64,000 nt of DNA from Seriola aureovittata (lineage: Eukaryota > Chordata > Actinopteri > Carangiformes > Carangidae): assembly GCF_021018895.1 (NCBI RefSeq), contig NC_079378.1, forward strand, positions 11,591,501 through 11,655,500. Direction: 5' to 3'. Position 1 is the stretch's first letter. Each line of letters begins with the position of its first letter. Under the pieces are notes generated by a model. It was not told where the DNA came from and did no database searches. It saw only the letters and a list, made by a program, of their open reading frames with translations. Shown one piece after another: positions 28,301 to 33,753 of the stretch. The position numbers were made by a program, and so were the translations under genes.

Positions 28301-30618
28301 CAAGTTGAATGACTGCATTTCAGACAGAGCGGTTTCAGATGGTATGTGCCCCAGTGTGTTATGCCACATGTAGCAGGGGCAGTAACTAAAAGGCTATTAG
28401 ATAATACTACCATTGGAAATGCCATGTAAATGCAGTCTAGCAACACCCCCTGCTGCTCAGTAATAATATTCCATGAGCTCTGTATCATCTGTATTTCTTT
28501 GAAAACAGATGTTGACTGATCTTACTTCCTTCTTTTCCTTTAGTTTCCACTGACATGCTGTGAACTTTTTTTTGATGAGTCTGAGGAAACTCATTCAGTT
28601 GGCAGTGGGCATTGTTAGCATTGATGAAGGCCTCATCACTGTCAAAAATGTGAGGAAAAACTGAAGAAAACTCATTTTGGTGAGTTCCTAACTATTGATC
28701 TTGTTCTGACCAAATAGGTCACGTCGGGGCTCCGCTGCCATGTAACCTCATTAAACTGGTGGATGTTCCTGAGAAGAACTACTTTGCCTCTAAGGGAGAG
28801 GGAGAGGTAAGCAACGAAAGAGATATACATACTGCACATGTATGTATGTGAGTATGTGTGTGTGTGTGTGTGTGTGTGTTCATCACAGTATCCACACGTC
28901 AGAGAGCTACGTTTAAGCTCTTTTAAAATTTTACAGTGCGCCTTTGACTTGAAGAAACAAGGCCAGAAATAAAGACAACTAGAGTAGGAAGAAATAAAAG
29001 AGTATAATCTTTGCAGACTTTTAAAAACCTGTGTTAGTACAGGAGCTACAGTGTATATATTAAAGTGTATATACAGTATTTCACCTCCAACCTCAACCTT
29101 TTTCTAATTTTCTGATCTTCCATCTAGGTTTGTGTGAAGGGACCAAATGTCTTTAAGGGCTACCTCAAAGATCCAGAGAGGACAGCCGAGACGCTGGATG
29201 CAGACGGCTGGCTCCACACCGGAGACATTGGAAAATGGTTACCTGTATGTACATGCAGCTTACATTTGATTCCAGTATTTAGTCATAATAATGACTAAAA
29301 TATTTGATGTTATAAGCTTTTTTGCTTTAAATAATTCATCCTGTTTTCGCCTCTCAACCTCTCCTCTCCTGCAGAATGGCACACTGAAGATCATTGACAG
29401 GAAGAAGCATATCTTCAAGTTGGCGCAGGGCGAGTACATCTCCCCTGAGAAGATCGAGAACATCTACATTAGAAGTGAACCTGTGGCACAGCTCTATGTT
29501 CATGGAGACAGTCTGCAGGTAAAGACATTAGTAGGCTCACATTCACAGTACGATAGTGTTCCATAGACCTTAATATGGAGTAGGTCTTCTGCTCAGATTC
29601 TTATTTGTCCACGTTTAGCTTTCAAAGGCATGAATGTACTTTGTAGCTCTGATATGTGCCATCGTTCTTTAAGCGATATGCGGCACATCAAACCAGAACA
29701 AATCAAATACATGCTCACCTACCTGTTGCCATTTTTTGGATGAATTGGTACACAATTTTTTGACTTTTTTTTTTTTTGTGTGTGTTTGCTCTTTCCAGTC
29801 CTGTTTGGTGGGCATTGTGGTTCCTGACCCTGAAGTCATGCCCGAATGGGCCAAGAAGAAAGGCATATTAGGTACCTACAAGGACCTCTGTAAAAACACG
29901 GTAGGTGACACGTCAAACCTTTGCTAGATATAATAAACCCTCAGATATCATTGCTTATAATAGATGTTGTAAATACTTTTAGGAGGATAATTTTCTTCTT
30001 TTGTCAACAGGAACTAAAGAAAGCAATCCTTGAAGACTTGGTACGTCTGGGCAAGGGCAGTGGCCTCCACTCCTTTGAGCAGGTAGGCAGGCAAAAATAT
30101 ATAAATCATAAAAATGTTTGGTTAGCCTTTTATTGCAGCAGTATTGTCTGTAGTTTATTCACAAAAATTAAGACCTATTAAAATACCGTGGTTATACTTA
30201 TACACATTGTAAACCTTTCTTCATTCTTCTTCAATTTTTCATCTTTATATATATAAAACACCATTCCCTGGATAAGTAAAGGATGGCCCAAAAATATTAA
30301 TTACAGGTCTTATTTACACCAGTGCGTTTGTTTTCTATAATAACATTGCCTTAACTTACACCAAGCTGGGATTCGTGTCTGTTCTTATCCAAGGAAGCTT
30401 TCATTAGCTTTAGAGAGTCTCTCAAGAATCTTGGTCTCATTCAGCATCTTTTCTATTCTTTTCCATTTTGCATTAAGGTGAAGAACATCTACGTCCACAA
30501 CGAGATGTTCTCCATTGAAAACGGTCTCCTGACTCCAACACTAAAGGCCAAGAGACCGGAGCTGAAGGAGTTCTTCAAGGGGAAGATCGACCAGCTCTAC
30601 AGCAGCATCTCCATGTGA
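7308..30618 (+). CDS. ACSL6: ACSL6, long-chain acyl-CoA synthetase 6 (20 coding exons, 701 aa)
   Basis: Activates long-chain fatty acids to acyl-CoA with ATP (fatty acyl-AMP intermediate) at ER, outer mitochondrial or plasma membranes; vertebrate ACSL6 favours polyunsaturated acids such as DHA in brain. Twenty exons with GT-AG borders join into one open frame of 701 codons plus stop. Visible parts: an N-terminal hydrophobic anchor (residues about 32-48), the AMP-binding P-loop TSGTTGNPKG (279-288, split by intron 8), an F-type fatty-acid gate [12 protein letters not shown] (F322), YGQTEC (461-466), and the ACSL signature around [12 protein letters not shown] (536-547) and DRKKHIFK (557-564). 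The N-terminus [13 protein letters not shown] and the position beside MEIKIN and FNIP1 favour ACSL6 over ACSL1/5. Start: ATG 7308 is the first in the exon; ATG 7317 aligns with the usual mammalian start. The frame stays open back to acceptor 7290, so an upstream coding exon is possible. Length matches the family (about 700 aa). Confidence 0.97.
7523..7584 (+). repeat. (CA)n right behind the ACSL6 exon 1 donor
   Basis: Nearly pure CA repeat starting 12 bases after the exon end. Confidence 0.95.
7655..7755 (+). repeat. Short dispersed repeat, copy 1 (ACSL6 intron 1)
   Basis: About 100 bases running from tgtcccccacacttttc through aaaatctgtcca and gagctgccaaaatccagatg-like sequence to gagaag. 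It matches 9825-9928 in the same orientation. Confidence 0.65.
9002..9116 (+). CDS. ACSL6: ACSL6 exon 2
   Basis: Acceptor gcattag, donor gtgggt. Residues 69-107, including [20 protein letters not shown], the conserved ACSL segment before the AMP-binding domain. Ends after the first base of a glycine codon. Confidence 0.95.
9825..9928 (+). repeat. Short dispersed repeat, copy 2 (ACSL6 intron 2)
   Basis: Direct copy of 7655-7755, sharing tgtcccccatactttt, aatctgtccagacagtgtct and gagctgccaaaatccagatg. Together they may be one unnamed element family. Confidence 0.65.
10491..10552 (+). repeat. (CA)n microsatellite, ACSL6 intron 2
   Basis: CA repeat with two interruptions (acccac). Confidence 0.95.
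11127..11191 (+). CDS. ACSL6: ACSL6 exon 3
   Basis: Acceptor caacag, donor gttagt. Residues 107-128, GDGPCLGSR...YKWMSYKE, the start of the AMP-binding domain. Confidence 0.95.
11671..12054 (+). repeat. 384-base duplicated segment, copy 1 (ACSL6 intron 3)
   Basis: Closely matches 13750-14136 along its whole length (shared stretches such as aataattcgtcaatatttgt, tctattggaaaatgatcagc, tatgtgtgggacatacagc). Differences are scattered substitutions and small indels. No frame, terminal repeats or target-site duplications recognised. Confidence 0.8.
13033..13134 (+). CDS. ACSL6: ACSL6 exon 4
   Basis: Acceptor ccatag, donor gtgaca. Residues 129-162, ending [11 protein letters not shown], a strongly conserved ACSL block. 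Phase 0 at both ends. Confidence 0.96.
13472..13571 (+). CDS. ACSL6: ACSL6 exon 5
   Basis: Acceptor gattacag, donor gtaaga. Residues 163-196, [20 protein letters not shown] and the following [13 protein letters not shown]. Confidence 0.96.
13750..14136 (+). repeat. 384-base duplicated segment, copy 2 (ACSL6 intron 5)
   Basis: Direct repeat of 11671-12054, 2.1 kb downstream and separated from it by exons 4 and 5. Either two insertions of an unknown element or an old local duplication. Confidence 0.8.
14476..14654 (+). CDS. ACSL6: ACSL6 exon 6
   Basis: Acceptor atttcag, donor gtgtga. Residues 196-255, with [10 protein letters not shown] and [10 protein letters not shown]. The largest internal exon (179 bp). 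Retention of the following intron would stop translation at once, because the donor reads gtg tga in frame. Confidence 0.96.
15322..15500 (+). repeat. Dispersed repeat with nuclear-receptor half-sites, copy 2 (degraded), ACSL6 intron 6
   Basis: Same family as 3170-3400: gtgacctcacaaaacatg, ttggcca and gatgacatcttatatccaaaa are shared. The palindrome is mutated (GGTCG-GTG-TGACC). Confidence 0.7.
15980..16012 (+). CDS. ACSL6: ACSL6 exon 7 (33-bp micro-exon)
   Basis: Acceptor ctcacag, donor gtaagt. Only 11 codons ([11 protein letters not shown], residues 256-266) in the variable linker before the P-loop. In phase at both ends, so it could be skipped without a frameshift. Confidence 0.92.
16085..16290 (+). 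repeat. Degraded teleost interspersed repeat (ACSL6 intron 7)
   Basis: Contains ctcaacaactattggattga, a degraded middle and ctaattaggaaatgttagt..gctaaac, phrases I know from a common fish repeat. Family name not certain. Confidence 0.5.
16793..16844 (+). CDS. ACSL6: ACSL6 exon 8, first half of the AMP-binding P-loop
   Basis: Acceptor ctccgcag, donor gtatta. Residues 267-284, [18 protein letters not shown]. The intron splits the TSGTTGNPKG motif after the first base of its second glycine codon. Confidence 0.97.
16845..19362 (+). other. ACSL6 intron 8
   Basis: 2.5 kb, AT-rich. No exon, long repeat or RNA gene recognised. Confidence 0.5.
19363..19436 (+). CDS. ACSL6: ACSL6 exon 9, second half of the P-loop
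   Basis: Acceptor cttacacag, donor gtaagt. Residues 284-308, [20 protein letters not shown] and LKVTD. Confidence 0.97.
19690..19767 (+). CDS. ACSL6: ACSL6 exon 10, F-gate exon
   Basis: Acceptor cctgcag, donor gtaagt. Residues 309-334, [10 protein letters not shown] then [17 protein letters not shown]322 is the gate residue of the fatty-acid tunnel. Mammalian ACSL6 carries mutually exclusive F-gate and Y-gate versions of this 78-bp in-phase exon. Only the F type is visible here. Confidence 0.96.
19768..23347 (+). other. ACSL6 intron 10
   Basis: 3.6 kb with a short TG tract (21179-21200) and the MITE at 21990-22201. I looked for a second gate exon of Y type ([16 protein letters not shown]) and saw none by eye. 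Confidence 0.5.
21990..22201. mobile_element. Tc1/mariner-like MITE in ACSL6 intron 10
   Basis: About 210 bases with imperfect terminal inverted repeats of about 28 bases: ctgtcgcccataaagttgga at the left and its counterpart, ending tccaactttatgagcaacag, at the right, bordered by TA. No coding capacity. Confidence 0.75.
23348..23482 (+). CDS. ACSL6: ACSL6 exon 11
   Basis: Acceptor ctctgcag, donor gtgagt. Residues 335-379, [20 protein letters not shown] and [11 protein letters not shown], core of the adenylate-forming domain. Confidence 0.97.
23937..24071 (+). CDS. ACSL6: ACSL6 exon 12
   Basis: Acceptor accacag, donor gtaaat. Residues 380-424, [20 protein letters not shown] through FFSKIQ. 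Confidence 0.97.
24117..24358 (+). repeat. Teleost interspersed repeat (ACSL6 intron 12)
   Basis: Runs from cacttatatagtacttct through aagcgctttaca, cacattcacccattcac and gtcttgcccaaggacacttc to ctcctgagctccagctgcc. Widespread in fish genomes; I do not assign a family. It lies about 400 bases upstream of SINE copy A. Confidence 0.6.
24612..24675 (+). repeat. Short repeated segment, copy 1
   Basis: About 64 bases ending ctgtatttaccctctagtgtg. It matches 26675-26738 (ctgtatttaccctgtagtgtg) with scattered changes. Origin unknown. Confidence 0.5.
24751..24961 (+). mobile_element. tRNA-derived SINE, copy A, in ACSL6 intron 12
   Basis: The head has a pol III A box (about 24763-24780) and a perfect B box GGTTCGAATCC (24827-24837). 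The body ends in an A-rich tail (24949-24961). It is flanked by an exact 16-base duplication, aaaattacattcatgg, at 24735-24750 and 24962-24977. Confidence 0.92.
25163..25258 (+). CDS. ACSL6: ACSL6 exon 13
   Basis: Acceptor tgtacag, donor gtgaaa. Residues 425-456, [19 protein letters not shown] and the following [12 protein letters not shown] long (CA)n tract starts right behind the donor, and inverted SINEs lie on either side of exons 13-14. Confidence 0.97.
25274..25326 (+). repeat. (CA)n right behind the ACSL6 exon 13 donor
   Basis: CA-rich sequence begins about six bases into the intron and becomes a pure repeat from 25274. Confidence 0.95.
26152..26224 (+). CDS. ACSL6: ACSL6 exon 14
   Basis: Acceptor tgtgcag, donor gtgagc. 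Residues 457-481, [20 protein letters not shown] and DWTP; YGQTE is the adenine/substrate-binding motif of adenylate-forming enzymes. Confidence 0.97.
26675..26738 (+). repeat. Short repeated segment, copy 2
   Basis: Direct partner of 24612-24675. Both are in ACSL6 introns, on either side of exons 13 and 14. Confidence 0.5.
26984..27191 (-). mobile_element. tRNA-derived SINE, copy B (same family), in ACSL6 intron 14
   Basis: Reverse-complement copy of the SINE at 24751. The B box reads GGATTCAAACC on the plus strand (27107-27117), and the T-rich tail lies at its left end. Exact 15-base target-site duplication ctatcattgcattat at 26969-26983 and 27192-27206. Confidence 0.92.
28718..28806 (+). 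CDS. ACSL6: ACSL6 exon 15
   Basis: Acceptor caaatag, donor gtaagc. Residues 481-510, [20 protein letters not shown] and [10 protein letters not shown]. Confidence 0.96.
28855..28880 (+). repeat. (TG)n, ACSL6 intron 15
   Basis: TG repeat about 50 bases after the exon 15 donor. Confidence 0.9.
29128..29244 (+). CDS. ACSL6: ACSL6 exon 16, signature exon
   Basis: Acceptor catctag, donor gtatgt. Residues 511-549, with [12 protein letters not shown] and [14 protein letters not shown], first half of the fatty acyl-CoA synthetase signature. Confidence 0.97.
29375..29518 (+). CDS. ACSL6: ACSL6 exon 17
   Basis: Acceptor cctgcag, donor gtaaag. Residues 550-597: the rest of the signature ([20 protein letters not shown]) and the C-terminal subdomain with [16 protein letters not shown]. 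Confidence 0.97.
29799..29900 (+). CDS. ACSL6: ACSL6 exon 18
   Basis: Acceptor tttccag, donor gtaggt. Residues 598-631, [20 protein letters not shown] and the following [14 protein letters not shown]. Confidence 0.96.
30011..30082 (+). CDS. ACSL6: ACSL6 exon 19
   Basis: Acceptor tcaacag, donor gtaggc. Residues 632-655, [18 protein letters not shown] and LHSFEQ. Confidence 0.97.
30478..30618 (+). CDS. ACSL6: ACSL6 exon 20, C-terminus and stop
   Basis: Acceptor attaag, stop tga at 30616-30618. Residues 656-701, with [20 protein letters not shown] and the ISM end typical of ACSL6. Confidence 0.97.
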   Translation: MKNIYVHNEMFSIENGLLTPTLKAKRPELKEFFKGKIDQLYSSISM

Positions 30619-33600
30619 AGGCCAGCGGACCTCATTTTCCCTTAAGCATCTTAACACTAAGGTCCGCTTTGACCATTGACCTGCAGTGGTCAAAGATGCG
30701 ACACCTTAGGCTCAACATGCTTTTGGAAATCAAGCCAAACCTGGCTCTACTGTGGAAGATTTAGAGTGTGAAAACAAAAACACATCAAACAAAGAAATAA
30801 AGTGAAATACAAGGCACATTGTCATATGTATTTCCTTTTTATGTATGTTTACTGTGTCATAAATACATGAAAACATATATTAAAGAGATAGTTATTTAGC
30901 TTTGTGGTCTTTAATAACTGAATGATTTGATTTTCATTGTGACATGAATTTTCCTGCTGCATTAAAAAAAAGATTATAGGATGGATGAATTTTGCTGTAC
31001 ATTATGTTACTACTACTGATAGTCAGCTGTCACTTAAAACTTTTAAAATTACTGTATGAGGAGACCTACTGTGAGTGGCCTTTTGTACCTGGAAGTTATT
31101 TATTGGCAAAAACTTCTAGACTTTGTGCTTTCGTAAGCAGTTGTAAAGTTACGTACTGCAAAATTTATCCATCCTGAAGTCTCACACCCATTGTCCTGTC
31201 CTCAAGCTGTGATTGGACAGTTGGTTGTTCCTTTCCATTTTGACATTGACAATGTGTTTTTTTTTTCTTTCTTTCTTTCTTTTTTTTTTAAAAGTGAGAA
31301 GTCATGACAGTGCTATGCATTAAGTATTGGCAGGTTTACTCTGCTACCTGTCAGACAACACTAATGCAGTACACCTCTTTGTTTTGTGTGTTATGATTTG
31401 TAATTGATACATCATGGAAAATTCATGTCACAATGAAGAACAAGACAAAAAGCTAAGTAATTGTCCTATATACATGTTTTTCATTCAATTATGACATATT
31501 AAAAAATACACATATAACAATGTGTATTGTTTTTCATGTTCTTTGTTTGATTCGTTTTTCATTAAGCCATGTTAAATCTTCCATATACTGCTACCTGCTA
31601 TCCACCCAAACAAACCATCAAATACTCTGTCCCCAGCAGCAGAAACTCATCAGCACTTTTACGTTGAAAAATCCATCCCTACTTCCTGTCACTCTGCTTC
31701 TCTTCTCTCCTCCGTTAGTTTAAACCTACCAGCCAAACACAACCGAGTTCCACAGTTGTACGACAGCAAGCATGATGTCTTTGTGTTTAGAGTAGCTCAA
31801 GGAGATGTCTAGATGTGTGATAATACTGACACCTTGTGGGGCAGTAATGGACTTCATCCCCAGTGGAAAACAGTAGATGTTCATTTGATCAAGCAACCTT
31901 CTGACAGCATCTCACCTGATCTGACACAACAAGGATTAAAGTTCTGTTTAACCCAGACATTTTGCAATTAGATCAATACCAGATCAGAATTAATGTAGTA
32001 AGTTAAAGAGAGTAGCAGCTCTTCCCTTAAAAAATCATTGTTGTCCGAACTGTTTCATGTGGAGTGTTTGAGCCACATCTAAAAATCACAGTTCATGTCA
32101 TATATTCACTCATCCATTAAGTCATCTCTACATGGCTGTGATCAGCAATTTAGCATGCATGCTCCTTGTTTATATGAAGGACTGGCCCACTGTAACAATC
32201 ATCAAAGTTCACACTGCACAGTTGACAATTTTACAACTTTCTTTTCATCCATCTTTGCACAAAGAGTGTGTCAGGTAAAAGAAAACAAAAAGAAATAATG
32301 CAAAGCCGGGGTCAGGGCAATGCATGCAGTTTGCCCTGCAGTGCTGGGACCGTTAGCATTTGACTTGGAAAAGGCGAGTAATTCTTTGTGGCCATTAATA
32401 GCAGGATGTATTCAGCTGCCCACAGCCACTGCTGCTAGTGCAAGGCTTTGTAACGTAGGCAAAGCTGATGAATTCCACTCACTGAAGGTAAACAGAACAA
32501 ACATCAACTTTTAAACAACAGAAACAATTTTTTTGAAGGTGTTTACACATAGAAGTAATGTATAGGCTTTTTAAGTTGATTACCGTCCCAAAGCATAAAC
32601 AATGTGGATGTACATAAACGAGGACAGCTAGATGTAAGCATATTTATTAAATCAGTGGTTTGAATGGATTTTTTTTCTCTCTTTTTGCGTGTAGTGAGAT
32701 GAATTGTACTTATTTATTTATCTATTCTGCTGTAAAATGGAATCAGCACCATATCCTTGTAATGATTGAGTGCAGCAATAGGGATGAGGGAGGGTGGGGA
32801 ATACGACCAGGGCAATGAAATAAAAGATATTCTGGAATGATTTTAAACTGGTGTCTTTTCTTTCTTCATGGTGTTTTCAAGGCTATTTGCATACAGGTTT
32901 TATATTTAAAGTCTCCCTGAAAGTACTAGCACGCTGTTGTGTCTGTCTCTAAAATCACTGGCAAAACACAAAATCCCTAATACTGATAAAGTCCTTATAT
33001 AGGCCATAATATGTGCCTTTGTGGACACTGGGCTGTCCACTGCAGCTGCAGACTGTCCAGTTATAAATCCTTGTATATTTTAGCTCTTTCTAAGATTTCT
33101 ATTGCTTTGTGTGTAAATGAATTGTTTATTTGTACATTTGTTTGCTTGCCTCAAATTGCCGCTTAAGAGTCGAATAAAGTAGGCTATTGTGAATTGAAAT
33201 GAACTGAACTGAATTGCAGTTAGCTGCTGTGTTAGCGGTGACTAGAGGCCAGTGAATACAGTGATTACAAACCATGGACTGGTTAAAAACATAACATCTG
33301 TCAAACTTCACAAGCATCAAGGCCATAATAGCGAGGCAACTTCTAACAACTTCCGTTTGAGGCTTCAAACATAGACGGTGTGTATTGACATATAGGGCTT
33401 AAAGAAGCCACCAGCCGTTGATTGGCAGATTGAGAGTGCAGGTGTGCTTGGTTGCTAAGAACCGCACAGACACCGGAGACAACAAGGTAACGCTAATTTT
33501 AGCGTCTCGTCACGAGTTTTTCCGTTACTTTAAATTTCAGTGTTTACAAAATATTTAGATTCTAACGTTTGACTGGCACATTTTTTGTACAAAACCAGTT

Positions 33601-33662
33601 TAGTTAAGTTTATCAGTCTGCTGGAGAGTCTGGAAATCTTGTTTTTTTTCTTTTTTGCGATA
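30619..33662 (+). other. ACSL6 3' UTR and intergenic stretch before MEIKIN
   Basis: About 3 kb with no coding signal. It contains the ACSL6 3' UTR (length uncertain), AT-rich sequence and a T-rich tract around 31258-31290. The last 250 bases should contain the MEIKIN promoter and 5' UTR. I see no further gene. Confidence 0.6.
30796..30801 (+). terminator. ACSL6: Proximal ACSL6 poly(A) signal
   Basis: AATAAA 178 bases after the ACSL6 stop. Further AATAAA hexamers at 32819-32824 and 33173-33178 could end longer 3' UTRs. Which are used cannot be told from sequence. Confidence 0.5.
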
Positions 33663-33753
33663 ATGGGACGGACGAAGTGGCCAGTCAGTCGTGACAGTGG
33701 ATTTGCTAAGAGGCGAGGTACACCTGCGAAACCAGCGCTGAGCAGACGATACA
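33663..33753 (+). CDS. MEIKIN: MEIKIN exon 1
   Basis: ATG at 33663, donor gtaaga. Residues 1-31, basic: MGRTKWPVSRDSGFAKRRG and the following TPAKPALSRRY. A (CA)n tract begins about 12 bases into the intron. Confidence 0.78.
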
